Assembly: GCA_030679145.1 (NCBI GenBank)
Contig: JAUXTU010000120.1
Coordinates: 1-34,601, forward strand
From: Bacteroidota bacterium
Lineage (GTDB): Bacteria > Bacteroidota > Ignavibacteria > UBA10030 > UBA8401
Direction: 5' to 3'
DNA: 34,601 nt
Shown here: positions 24,816 through 33,047 of the stretch, in pieces
How the letters are laid out: every line of letters begins with the position of its first letter
How positions within the stretch are numbered: position 1 is the stretch's first letter
Position numbers and translations under genes: made by a program
The notes under the pieces: model-generated
The model's input: only the letters and a program-made list of their open reading frames with translations
What the model was told of the DNA's origin: nothing
The model's database searches: none

Positions 24816-24907
24816 CGAAAGTACTTACAAGCAGAGATCACTGAGGTTGCATTAAAAACTTCTCAAGTTCCTCTCTGTAGAAAGAATGTTTTTCGAAAGG
24901 AAGTTGT

Positions 24908-26329
24908 ATGGCGAAGAAGTCAAAAAAACGCGCAGTAAAAAAATCCAAACCTAAAGTACAAAAAAAGAAAACAATTGTACGTCGGACAAAGAAACAACGG
25001 CGTGTTAAAAAAATTTCCCGAACACCCGCGCACATATCTGTATCGACAACGCAACCATCTGCGAGACAATCTTTGATATCAGAGAAATCGACTAAGCATA
25101 ACGCTTACCTTGATGTTCTCCACAATTTTGAACTTGCCGCGAAGAAGATCAATCTTAACGAAGAACTTGCAATGCTCATCCGCACGCCGGACAGGGAACT
25201 GCGTGTTGAACTTCCCGTAATGATGGATGATGGTAAACTTCATTCTATTATTGGTTACCGTGTCCAGCATAATAATGCGCGCGGACCATATAAAGGTGGA
25301 ATCCGTTATCATCAAGAAGTTGACCTTGATGAAGTGCGAGCGCTTGCATCGTTGATGACATGGAAAACTTCCATCGTCGATATTCCTTTCGGTGGCGCAA
25401 AGGGGGGCGTAACAATCGATCCGACAAAACTTTCTTTAGGAGAATTGGAAAGACTAACCAGAGCATTCACATCAAAGATCGATCTTATCATCGGACCATC
25501 GGAAGATATTCCAGCGCCGGATGTGAATACGAATGCACAGACGATGGCTTGGATGATGGATGAATACAGTAAATCGCACGGCTACTCACCTGCAGTTGTT
25601 ACGGGAAAGCCGATCGAACTCGGCGGATCATTAGGACGTGAAGAAGCGACCGGACGTGGAGTTTGTATTGCATTGCGCGAAGCAGCAAGAACATATCATT
25701 TAGATCTAAAAAAGATCACTGTTGCAGTTCAAGGTTTCGGGAATGTTGGTTCAAATACAGCGCGAATTTTGGAACAAGAAATGGGAGTAAAAGTTGTTGC
25801 AGTGAGTGACGTAAAAGGAGGAGTGTATAATCCACGCGGAATTCGTTACGCCGATGCTGTAAATCAGATAAAGAATACAGGAAGTGTGCTGGGGCTTAAA
25901 GGTGGCGTAAAATTGACGAACGAAGAACTACTTGAATTAAAATGCGATGTGTTGATTCCTGCCGCATTAGGAAATCAATTGCGTAGTGATAATGCAAATA
26001 ATGTAAAAGCTAAATTGATCGTTGAAGCGGCGAACGGACCGACAACATACGAAGCAGATGAAATATTTTTATCGCGAAACATCCAAGTCATTCCTGATAT
26101 TTATGCAAATGCCGGTGGAGTGACTGTCAGTTATTTTGAGTGGGTACAGAATGTGCAGCGCTTTCGCTGGGATTATGCACGCGTGATGGCTGAACTCGAA
26201 AAAACCATGACATCAAGTTATTCCGCAGTTCTTCACACATCAGAAAAATATAAAGTGCCGATGCGTATTGGCGCATTTATTCTTGCAGTAGAACGAGTTG
26301 CAAAAGCGGCAAAGTTGAGAGGAATCTAA
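24908..26329 (+). CDS. gdhA: Glutamate dehydrogenase (Glu/Leu/Phe/Val family) with a basic N-terminal tail
   Basis: The catalytic body begins near residue 62 and has all key residues: K129 (GPYKGGIRYH), K153, K165 (FGGAKGG) and D205 (PAPDVNT). Each is offset by exactly 40 from the clostridial reference numbering K89/K113/K125/D165. The Rossmann motif QGFGNVGSN binds the nucleotide. It catalyses reversible oxidative deamination of glutamate to 2-oxoglutarate and ammonia, or acts on a related amino acid. Unusually, the first roughly 58 residues lack any acidic residue, and 21 of the first 39 are Lys or Arg (MAKKSKKRAVKKSKPK at the start), like histone H1 tails. The AAAGGAAG site at 24896-24903 places translation at this ATG, so the tail seems real. 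Confidence 0.93.
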   Translation: MAKKSKKRAVKKSKPKVQKKKTIVRRTKKQRRVKKISRTPAHISVSTTQPSARQSLISEKSTKHNAYLDVLHNFELAAKKINLNEELAMLIRTPDRELRVELPVMMDDGKLHSIIGYRVQHNNARGPYKGGIRYHQEVDLDEVRALASLMTWKTSIVDIPFGGAKGGVTIDPTKLSLGELERLTRAFTSKIDLIIGPSEDIPAPDVNTNAQTMAWMMDEYSKSHGYSPAVVTGKPIELGGSLGREEATGRGVCIALREAARTYHLDLKKITVAVQGFGNVGSNTARILEQEMGVKVVAVSDVKGGVYNPRGIRYADAVNQIKNTGSVLGLKGGVKLTNEELLELKCDVLIPAALGNQLRSDNANNVKAKLIVEAANGPTTYEADEIFLSRNIQVIPDIYANAGGVTVSYFEWVQNVQRFRWDYARVMAELEKTMTSSYSAVLHTSEKYKVPMRIGAFILAVERVAKAAKLRGI

Positions 26330-26390
26330 AACATAATTCTTTTTATCATATGACTCGAATGTATTGTAAAAAACTCATTGAGGATTTCTT

Positions 26391-28691
26391 ATGGAGGTCT
26401 TTCTAGTTTTTCTGCTTCTGGCCTTTGCTGTTGTTGTGGTCGTAAAAGTGGTTGATCATTCGTCGCAACTACAGAATATTAAATGGCAAATTAAAAATCT
26501 TCCTAATCTTACCCGAAGAATTGAAGAACTTGAATTAGAACTTCAACAACTGAAGAACCCTGCTTCTTCAAAAGAAAAAGAAATTATTCCTTTCAAAGTA
26601 ATTTCAGCCGAAACAAAACAAACGATCATAACTTCTCCTGTTATTCTTACTGATAGTCCTCAACCGAATATTTCTGCAAAGATTTTTGAAGAGCCAAAAC
26701 CTTCGCGAACGCGCGAAGAATGGGAATCTCTTATTGGGGGCAAGCTGATGAATCGGATCGGTTCGTTGGCGTTGATTATTGGTGTTGGGTTCTTTCTAAA
26801 ATATGCGTTTGATAATAATTGGATCAGTGAAACAGTACGGGTTCTCATTGGTGCAGCTTTTGGATTGATTTCTGTTGTGGGTGGATATTTGACCAACAAA
26901 AGAGGTTTTGCCATTTTTGCGCAAGGATTGGTCGGTGCAGGGATTTCGATACTTTATCTTTCTGTTTATGCGTCATACAATTTCTATCATCTCGTACCGC
27001 AATGGGCTGCATTTGGACTTATGTTCTTGATAACTGCTTTTACTTTTGCAAATGGATTGTTCTATGATTCGCTAGCCGTCGCATTGCTCGGGTGGGCCGG
27101 CGGATTTCTAACGCCGATATTATTGAGTTCGGGCGAAGCAAATGAAATTGGTTTGTTCAGCTATATTTCTATTCTAGATATCGGACTCGTAGCTTTGATT
27201 GTCAAAAAGAGGCGTTGGAATATCCTTGAACCATTGACCTTTATTGGAACGTGGCTGATGTTTTTTGCATGGTATCAGGAATACTATGCAAAGCAGGATC
27301 TATTTCTGACCGCATTCTTTGTTAGTCTATTCTGGGGAATATTTCTTTTTCTTGATATCTATCGCTCAAAGTCATCGGTATCGACAGAGATTATCAATCA
27401 TATCGTGCCGGGATTGAATATTCTTATTTATTACTCTGTAGTATATCTTATTGTTAATGAACAGTATCATCAATGGATGAGTACTATTACGATTGCAATT
27501 GGCGGAGTCTATCTGCTAATGTTTCTGTCGTTCCATCGATCCGGTACATTAACTGAAATTATTCGTATTCGATATACTCTGACATCCGTAATACTTCTTG
27601 TCCTTGCAACATCAATTCAATTCGATGATTTCAATACGGTCATTTGCTGGTCAATTGAAGCCGCATTATTAATTTTTTATGCGGTACGTTGGAAATTAGC
27701 CTACCTCAGGCAAGCAGCTTTGGTGCTGTTCGGTATTGGCGTATTTAAGCTCCTTTTATTTACAAAAGGAGCTTACGGTTATATCCCACTAGATGAATTT
27801 TTATTGATTGTGAATCAACGGGCGGCATCTTTCGTAATACTTGCAGGATGTTTGCTGTACAGCGCCGTGACTCTGAAAAAATTGGGAGAACATAAACAAA
27901 ATGAAATTTCAATTGTCCATTTTATATGGATCGCTATCATTTTTTTATTGTTAACCATTGAAACAAATGATTTTTATCAGTTAAAAGAATTAAGAGGTGG
28001 AGATGTCGAGAAGGTATCGTTAGAGTTCACCCGAATGATAGTTTTTAGTGTTGTGTGGATGGTTTATTCCATAGTGTTGATATGGTTTGGTCTTTTGAAG
28101 AAGATAATACCAATGGTTTTATCAGGCTTGTTTATTGCATCGATTGGTGCGTTATTTGGATCCATTAAAGGCATTGCATTTGATCCCGTTGAACAATTTA
28201 CATTTATTCTGAATATCCGCTTTTTTTCGTTAGTGCTCCTTGTCATTGGTTTGGCAATTCACTCTAAGATGTTTAGAAGTTCGGAAGTATTGCTTGAATG
28301 GAAGGATGACATTGTTAATATCATTAATGTTGCAGCTGTCATTCTTGTGTTGGTGTTGCTTACCGGTGAAACGAGAGATTATTTTCAAAAAGATATAGTT
28401 TCAACAACTGACAAAAGTAATCTGGTGAATCTTCAACAACTTTCCATTTCGGGTATTTGGTTAACATATTCTGTCATACTTATGTCGTTTGGAATTTGGC
28501 GCAGGCTCCGCGGATTGAGGTTTGTTGCAATATTCGTATTTGGAATTACAATTCTGAAAATTTTTATATATGACCTTTCATTTTTGGAAACACTATTCAG
28601 AATATTTTCTTTTATGGGATTGGGTTTCATTCTGCTTGCTGTTTCATTTGTCTATCAGAAATTTAAGGATATCATACTCGGGAAAAACTGA
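26391..28691 (+). CDS. DUF2339 multi-pass membrane protein
   Basis: The 766-residue product has an N-terminal membrane helix, a coiled-coil stretch (about 25-60), a soluble linker, then the conserved entry WESLIGGKLMNRIGSLALII at about 110-130 and some twenty membrane helices to the end. That entry sequence and the layout define DUF2339, a family of large membrane proteins of unknown function, sometimes annotated as putative O-antigen or acyltransferase-like proteins without proof. GAGGA lies 7 bases before the ATG. The small L7/L12-like gene follows after 32 bases and is probably co-transcribed. Confidence 0.92.
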   Translation: MEVFLVFLLLAFAVVVVVKVVDHSSQLQNIKWQIKNLPNLTRRIEELELELQQLKNPASSKEKEIIPFKVISAETKQTIITSPVILTDSPQPNISAKIFEEPKPSRTREEWESLIGGKLMNRIGSLALIIGVGFFLKYAFDNNWISETVRVLIGAAFGLISVVGGYLTNKRGFAIFAQGLVGAGISILYLSVYASYNFYHLVPQWAAFGLMFLITAFTFANGLFYDSLAVALLGWAGGFLTPILLSSGEANEIGLFSYISILDIGLVALIVKKRRWNILEPLTFIGTWLMFFAWYQEYYAKQDLFLTAFFVSLFWGIFLFLDIYRSKSSVSTEIINHIVPGLNILIYYSVVYLIVNEQYHQWMSTITIAIGGVYLLMFLSFHRSGTLTEIIRIRYTLTSVILLVLATSIQFDDFNTVICWSIEAALLIFYAVRWKLAYLRQAALVLFGIGVFKLLLFTKGAYGYIPLDEFLLIVNQRAASFVILAGCLLYSAVTLKKLGEHKQNEISIVHFIWIAIIFLLLTIETNDFYQLKELRGGDVEKVSLEFTRMIVFSVVWMVYSIVLIWFGLLKKIIPMVLSGLFIASIGALFGSIKGIAFDPVEQFTFILNIRFFSLVLLVIGLAIHSKMFRSSEVLLEWKDDIVNIINVAAVILVLVLLTGETRDYFQKDIVSTTDKSNLVNLQQLSISGIWLTYSVILMSFGIWRRLRGLRFVAIFVFGITILKIFIYDLSFLETLFRIFSFMGLGFILLAVSFVYQKFKDIILGKN

Positions 28692-28723
28692 ACGCTCAAA
28701 GAACCATATTAATCAATATAATT

Positions 28724-28996
28724 ATGGAAACCGAAAAAATAGAAATACCATCCAACGCAATTGCTGCGCTTGAAATGGGAAACAAGATCGAAGCGATCAA
28801 AATAGTCCGTGCCGCAAAAGGTTTGGATTTGAAAGATTCCAAGGATATGGTTGAAGCATATCTTCGTGGTAATCCGGGATTGGAACAACGATTTAAGGAT
28901 AAACAATCCCAAAATAATCACTCTGGAAAGCTTTTGTTCATTCTTATTGTAATTGGTCTTATTGCCTATGTAATTTTCTCAAGACGATTATATTAA
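28724..28996 (+). CDS. Tiny membrane protein with a ribosomal L7/L12 C-terminal-like domain
   Basis: This 90-residue protein has, at about 8-48, the fold signature of the L7/L12 C-terminal domain (NKIEAIKIVRAAKGLDLKDS, then KDMVEAYL), where the K-x-V-R-x-x-x-G-L-x-L-K pattern normally contacts translation factors. A short linker leads to a single C-terminal membrane helix (69-87) and a basic end, so it is a tail-anchored protein with its domain in the cytoplasm. Small proteins of this type exist in other bacteria, usually without known function. It may dock translation or another complex at the membrane (inference). Confidence 0.88.
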   Translation: METEKIEIPSNAIAALEMGNKIEAIKIVRAAKGLDLKDSKDMVEAYLRGNPGLEQRFKDKQSQNNHSGKLLFILIVIGLIAYVIFSRRLY

Positions 28997-29008
28997 TTTC
29001 AAACAAAA

Positions 29009-29023
29009 CAGTTCATTGAACTG
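29009..29023. promoter_or_regulatory. Dyad upstream of namZ
   Basis: CAGTTCATTGAACTG is a 15-nt perfect dyad (7-bp arms, one central base) 13 bases after one stop codon and 87 bases before the next start. There is no T run, so it could be an operator or a weak terminator hairpin. Confidence 0.3.
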
Positions 29024-29109
29024 CTGTTGCATAATCGTTGCCCTGCAAGAAATCTCTTTTCCTGTTAATCAATTTTTCCCTACCTTAGTGCACTGAAAGG
29101 AATTTTCCT

Positions 29110-30342
29110 ATGAAAAATCTATTACGCTTTTTTTTCTTAAGTATCATTGCTTGTTTAATTCTACTCAGTCAAACAAAACCGGGAATTGAAGTTCTTGCTG
29201 AATCCAATTTCCAACTTTTGCAAGGCAAACGTGTTGGCCTGATCACAAATCCAACAGGAATTACATCGAATTATATTTCAACAGTTGATATACTTGCAAA
29301 AGCAAATGGCTTCAATCTTGTTGCATTGTTTGGTCCCGAGCATGGCGTGCGGGGTGATGTTACTGCCGGCGGGAAAGTGGATAATTTTATAGACACAGCA
29401 ACCGGGCTTCCGGTCTATTCATTGTATGGAAAAACGCGCAAAGCAACCCCTGAAATGTTGAAAGGAATTGATGTTCTTGTGTATGACATTCAAGATATTG
29501 GTTCGCGTTCATACACATTCATCAATACTATGGCATTAGCGATGGAAGCGGCAGCAGAAAATAATATTGAATTCATCGTTCTCGACCGTCCGAATCCGCT
29601 GAACGGAAACAGAGTAGAAGGAAATGTACTCGACTTGAAATTCAAATCGTTTGTCGGACAATACCCAATTCCATATGTGTACGGAATGACGTGCGGAGAA
29701 CTTGCCGAACTTTTGAACAACGAAGGATGGCTGGAAGACAAAAAAAAATGTAAACTAACGGTCATCAAAATGGAGAACTGGAAACGATGGATGCATTGGG
29801 ATAACACAAAACTTCCATGGGTGCCGACATCGCCGCATATACCAAATTCACAAACGGCATTATTCTATTCTGCAATTGGAATGCTGGGAGAACTGGAAAC
29901 GATTAATATCGGCGTTGGTTATACAATGCCGTTCCAGCTTGTAGGACAGGAATGGATCAACGGTGCTCAGCTTGCAGAGGTCCTTAACACTAAAAAACTT
30001 CCGGGAGTTATTTTCAGACCGCTTTCATTTAAACCGTATTATGGAAAACAGATTGGGAAACAACTTTCGGGAGTGCAAATCCATATCACCGATAATGCAA
30101 AGGTCAATCTAACAAATATTCAAGTGCATGTGATCGAAGCACTCATAAAATTATACCCTGATAAGAATCCATTTATAATCGCGGATTCAGACCGTAACGG
30201 TATGTTCGATAAAGTTGCAGGAACCGATGACGTTCGGAAGAAATTATCGGATGGTAGTGCAGCATCAACGATCATTGCATCATGGCAGAACAATGTTACA
30301 GAATTTATGAAAGTTCGAAAGAAATATTTGTTATATGATTAA
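29110..30342 (+). CDS. namZ: Exo-beta-N-acetylmuramidase NamZ (DUF1343 family)
   Basis: The 410-residue protein has an N-terminal signal sequence (hydrophobic 8-20) and the family body: GKRVGLITNPTGI (39-51), the conserved GPEHG (75-79, with E77) and DIQDIGSRSYTF, followed by LDRPNPLNG and, near the C-terminus, FIIADSDRNGMFDKVAGTD. NamZ enzymes (GH171) remove N-acetylmuramic acid from the non-reducing end of peptidoglycan fragments during cell-wall recycling. AAAGGA is just upstream of the ATG. The window also encodes a GH20-like hexosaminidase, which could supply or use the complementary sugars, but the genes are 15 kb apart. Confidence 0.93.
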   Translation: MKNLLRFFFLSIIACLILLSQTKPGIEVLAESNFQLLQGKRVGLITNPTGITSNYISTVDILAKANGFNLVALFGPEHGVRGDVTAGGKVDNFIDTATGLPVYSLYGKTRKATPEMLKGIDVLVYDIQDIGSRSYTFINTMALAMEAAAENNIEFIVLDRPNPLNGNRVEGNVLDLKFKSFVGQYPIPYVYGMTCGELAELLNNEGWLEDKKKCKLTVIKMENWKRWMHWDNTKLPWVPTSPHIPNSQTALFYSAIGMLGELETINIGVGYTMPFQLVGQEWINGAQLAEVLNTKKLPGVIFRPLSFKPYYGKQIGKQLSGVQIHITDNAKVNLTNIQVHVIEALIKLYPDKNPFIIADSDRNGMFDKVAGTDDVRKKLSDGSAASTIIASWQNNVTEFMKVRKKYLLYD

Positions 30343-30387
30343 ACGGTTTTATAGTCAGGTAAGAACTGATTGTTTTTATTCCGTTCG

Positions 30388-30416
30388 TTGAATACTGCAC
30401 GATAACTTCTTATCTT
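30388..30416 (+). promoter_or_regulatory. Putative promoter giving a leaderless mRNA
   Basis: TTGAAT (30388-30393), 17 bases, TATCTT (30411-30416). The next ATG (30423) is at the position where transcription should begin, so the first gene of the operon probably has no 5' leader. Confidence 0.55.
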
Positions 30417-30422
30417 CAATCC

Positions 30423-30935
30423 ATGGAAAATTCAAGATCGAAATTCTTTCTTATCATCTTTACGCTGAGTGCAATATGCTGGCTCGGTGCAGGAATCATG
30501 AAGAATATTCAAATCGGAAATCTTCTTGAATTTGGAACTGTAGAGCTTAAACAGACACTTACTGTTGAAGTTGAACGAACTGCATACGATACGATTGCAA
30601 AGTTATCGGTCATTATTTTTATTTTCTATCCGTTCGTGCTCATCGCAGGAATCAGTTATTTAAAGACGACGCAGAGAACAATGAAAAATGAGGGCTGGTT
30701 GTTAATGTGCACCATCTTGCTGTTTATGTTTGTACCGGTTGAAATTTATTGTTTTTGGCTCGACTGGAAAATTGTGGGACTGAATTATTGGGGAGAATGG
30801 CCGCTTGAAGAATTCCGCAAAGCATTTGTACTTCGGTTGACTGCATTTGCTGGACTTCCATTCATTGGCCAGTTATGCTATTATACTATTCCGATTTTAG
30901 TTATCTTTAAGCCATTTAGAAAATCAACATTATAA
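30423..30935 (+). CDS. Small polytopic membrane protein, unknown
   Basis: The 170-residue protein has about four membrane helices (roughly 8-27, 60-80, 95-118, 138-163), with an extracytoplasmic loop after the first. There are no recognised motifs. It is the first gene of a tight operon: 2 bases to the next gene, then 8 to aroQ and none to the HAD gene. No Shine-Dalgarno is seen, in line with a leaderless transcript. Confidence 0.82.
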   Translation: MENSRSKFFLIIFTLSAICWLGAGIMKNIQIGNLLEFGTVELKQTLTVEVERTAYDTIAKLSVIIFIFYPFVLIAGISYLKTTQRTMKNEGWLLMCTILLFMFVPVEIYCFWLDWKIVGLNYWGEWPLEEFRKAFVLRLTAFAGLPFIGQLCYYTIPILVIFKPFRKSTL

Positions 30936-30937
30936 CC

Positions 30938-31198
30938 ATGAATGCAGAAGATTATTTACCGGATTTAGAAGAACTTGCCGCCGAAATGGGAATGAGAATC
31001 CGCTATGAAAAAGGAGATTTTGACGGTGGGTACTGTATTTTAAAAGATCAGCAGATCATTGTTGTGAATAAAAAATTGCATCCATCGCGTAAGGCAGGTG
31101 TTATTGCTCTTGCGCTTGGTGAAATGGGCATTGAGAATCTGTTTGTGAAACCGAACGTGCGGATGTTTATTGAAGACGAAATGGTGCGGGTACGCTAG
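30938..31198 (+). CDS. Small conserved-looking protein upstream of aroQ, unknown
   Basis: The product is 86 residues, soluble, with an acidic helix at the start (EDYLPDLEELAAEMG), a beta hairpin around GGYCILKDQQIIVVNKKL and a C-terminal helix and strand. The order of strands and the phrase RKAGVIALALGE recall small metal-free relatives of peptidase-like or antitoxin-associated domains, but I recognise no family with confidence. It is locked in an operon with aroQ. Confidence 0.8.
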   Translation: MNAEDYLPDLEELAAEMGMRIRYEKGDFDGGYCILKDQQIIVVNKKLHPSRKAGVIALALGEMGIENLFVKPNVRMFIEDEMVRVR

Positions 31199-31206
31199 AA
31201 ACCATT

Positions 31207-31641
31207 ATGAATATACTTATCATCAACGGACCTAATCTAAATCTTCTCGGTACCCGCGAACCGCACATCTACGGTTCACAAACGCTTGCTGATATTCAGA
31301 ATGAATTGACCGAAAAATACCCCAAAGCATCGCTCACGTTCTTTCAATCCAATCACGAAGGAGCAATTGTTGATGCCCTGCAATCCACTATCGGAAAAGA
31401 TTTTCACGGTATCGTGATCAATGGAGGTGCATTCACTCATTATTCTTATGCTATCCGTGATGCGATCTCGATGTTGACTATTCCAACCATTGAAGTGCAT
31501 ATTTCCAATATCCATTTGCGTGAAGAATTCCGTCGTCATTCCGTTACTTCACCGGTGTGTGTTGCTCAGTTATCAGGTTTTGGTTCGAGTGGATATTCCC
31601 TTGCTGTTGAAATGTTACTCAATCGTAAGAGCAGCGCATAA
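31207..31641 (+). CDS. aroQ: Type II 3-dehydroquinate dehydratase
   Basis: The 144-residue protein is the normal length. It begins ILIINGPNLNLLGTREPHIYG with R17 and catalytic Y22, and carries FFQSNHEGAIVD, INGGAFTH and EVHISN with H98. It dehydrates 3-dehydroquinate to 3-dehydroshikimate, the third step of the shikimate pathway to aromatic amino acids; the family acts as a dodecamer. It is followed at once by a HAD gene, whose ATG directly follows the aroQ stop codon. Confidence 0.97.
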   Translation: MNILIINGPNLNLLGTREPHIYGSQTLADIQNELTEKYPKASLTFFQSNHEGAIVDALQSTIGKDFHGIVINGGAFTHYSYAIRDAISMLTIPTIEVHISNIHLREEFRRHSVTSPVCVAQLSGFGSSGYSLAVEMLLNRKSSA

Positions 31642-32331
31642 ATGATCAAAGCAGTCATTTTCGATCTTGATAATACCCTTGTTGATTTTATGGCGATGAA
31701 ACGCCAGGCAATTGGTGCGGCGATCAATGCAATGATCGATGCTGGATTAAAATTGAATCGCGAAGAGATTCAGATGCGTATCGATAAGATATATAAGGAC
31801 AACGGAATAGAATTCCAAAATGTCTTTGATCAGTTATTATACAACGAGTTTCAAAAAGTAGATTACAAAATTCTCTCCGCCGGTGTCATCGCATATCGAA
31901 GAGCACGCGAAGCGGCATTGTTTCCTTATCCACACGTGTATAAAACATTAATGGAACTGGTGAAGATGGGATTAAAACTCGGGGTTGTTTCTGATGCTCC
32001 TGCAAAGGAAGCGTGGCTGCGATTGTCATATTTAAATCTTCATCATAGTTTTGACAATGTTGTTACATTTGAAGATACCGGAATTCGAAAGCCTGATCCA
32101 GCTCCGTTCGTAAAAATTCTTTCGCTACTAGATGTGAAACCATACGAAGCGTTGATGATCGGTGATTGGGCGGAGCGGGATATGGTTGGCGCTTCAAAAG
32201 TAGGGATGAAAACAGTCTTCGCACGGTACGGCGATACGTTTGGCACGATCGAAACAAATGCTGATTACGAAGTGAATGATATTGCAGAGTTGATTGATAT
32301 TGTGATGAACGAAAATAAAATTAAGATTTAA
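31642..32331 (+). CDS. HAD-superfamily hydrolase (subfamily IA phosphatase)
   Basis: The 229-residue product has motif I FDLDNT with D8 and D10, a helical cap domain (about 18-90), motif II VSDAP, motif III with the lysine in GIRKPDPAPF, and motif IV MIGDWAERD. These proteins dephosphorylate small phosphorylated metabolites through an aspartyl-phosphate at D8. The substrate cannot be told from sequence. The start follows the aroQ stop without a gap, so it is translationally coupled to aroQ. Confidence 0.93.
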   Translation: MIKAVIFDLDNTLVDFMAMKRQAIGAAINAMIDAGLKLNREEIQMRIDKIYKDNGIEFQNVFDQLLYNEFQKVDYKILSAGVIAYRRAREAALFPYPHVYKTLMELVKMGLKLGVVSDAPAKEAWLRLSYLNLHHSFDNVVTFEDTGIRKPDPAPFVKILSLLDVKPYEALMIGDWAERDMVGASKVGMKTVFARYGDTFGTIETNADYEVNDIAELIDIVMNENKIKI

Positions 32332-32342
32332 GTTTGCAATAG

Positions 32343-32362
32343 ATTAAAAAATATTTTTTAAT
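32343..32362. terminator. AT-only palindrome, possible bidirectional terminator
   Basis: A perfect 20-bp palindrome of A and T only lies 11 bases past the HAD stop codon, with T runs in both orientations. The stem is weak because it has no G or C pair. Confidence 0.4.
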
Positions 32363-32423
32363 AGATCAGTGTAATCAGTGGCAAAAAATAAAAAAGTCTC
32401 ACAATGACAATTGAACTATCATT

Positions 32424-32798
32424 ATGATCTCCGGCATCGGCATCGACATTATCGAAATTTCACGCATTGAACATTCCATTGCTCAATACGGCGATATTTT
32501 TTTGAAAAAACTTTTCACCGAAAACGAGATACTATATTGTAAATCCAAACAATTTCCTACGCAGCATTTTGCGGCGCGATTTGCAGCGAAAGAAGCATTC
32601 AGCAAAGCAGTTTCAACAGGATGGTCAGGTGAATTTGAATGGAAAAATGTTGAAGTGAAGAACGATCCTGCTGGGAAGCCAGATTTTATTTTGTATGGAA
32701 AAACCGCCGAAACACTTCAAGGATATTCTATTTTCCTTTCCATGTCCCATTCGGACACAAGCGTGATTGCATTCGTTGTGATCGAGAAGCAGAGCTAA
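32424..32798 (+). CDS. acpS: Holo-[acyl-carrier-protein] synthase
   Basis: The 124-residue protein has the full AcpS signature, GIGIDIIEISRIE with Mg-binding D8, and FAARFAAKEAFSKA with E57 as second metal ligand, plus the late SMSHSDTSVIAFVV strand. It transfers 4'-phosphopantetheine from coenzyme A to a serine of acyl carrier protein, activating fatty-acid synthesis. Length is normal and no ribosome binding site is obvious. It is the last chromosomal-looking gene before the cassette-like segment. Confidence 0.96.
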   Translation: MISGIGIDIIEISRIEHSIAQYGDIFLKKLFTENEILYCKSKQFPTQHFAARFAAKEAFSKAVSTGWSGEFEWKNVEVKNDPAGKPDFILYGKTAETLQGYSIFLSMSHSDTSVIAFVVIEKQS

Positions 32799-32824
32799 AT
32801 TACTGCTGCTGACGTGTGAACCGC

Positions 32825-32907
32825 TCTACGAGTCGTAGACCGCCGCGCCTTGAATTGAAAATTGAGTTTTCTAAATATCAGCCAGAGGTTGATGCGCCTT
32901 TGGCGCA
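32825..32907. repeat. Intergenic hairpins after acpS
   Basis: Two compact hairpins are present: TCTACGAGTCGTAGA (32825-32839) and TGCGCC-TTT-GGCGCA (32893-32907). Neither has a T run. The rest of 32799-32950 has no open frame. The stretch may be a remnant of an earlier inserted segment. Confidence 0.5.
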
Positions 32908-32952
32908 CACAACTTATGATACGACGACATTTTCAAATTAAAAAACAATTTC

Positions 32953-32994
32953 AACGCGCTGGAACGTTACCACGCAGCTTAATTCCAGTCCGTT
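32953..32994 (+). other. attC-like imperfect palindrome
   Basis: The order AAC (32953-32955), GCG, CTGGAA (32959-32964), an 18-base loop, TTCCAG (32983-32988), TCC, GTT (32992-32994) gives two symmetric arms separated by unpaired 3-base spacers. This is the R-box / unpaired spacer / L-box / loop order of integron attC sites. The loop and right arm read CAGCTTAATTCCAG, followed by TCCGTTAG, close to the CGGCTTAATTCAAGCGTTAG end of classical attC sites. The core boxes deviate from RYYYAAC/GTTRRRY at one position each. Confidence 0.45.
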
Positions 32995-33004
32995 AGAACA
33001 CACA
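32992..33004 (+). repeat. Left copy of a 13-nt inverted repeat around the TlpA-like gene
   Basis: GTTAGAACACACA. Its exact reverse complement occurs at 34289-34301, on the other side of the gene. The left copy starts at the GTT of the attC-like palindrome. Confidence 0.85.
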
Positions 33005-33047
33005 AAACAATTTAAGGCGATAATCCAAAAACGGAGAGGTGAATAAG

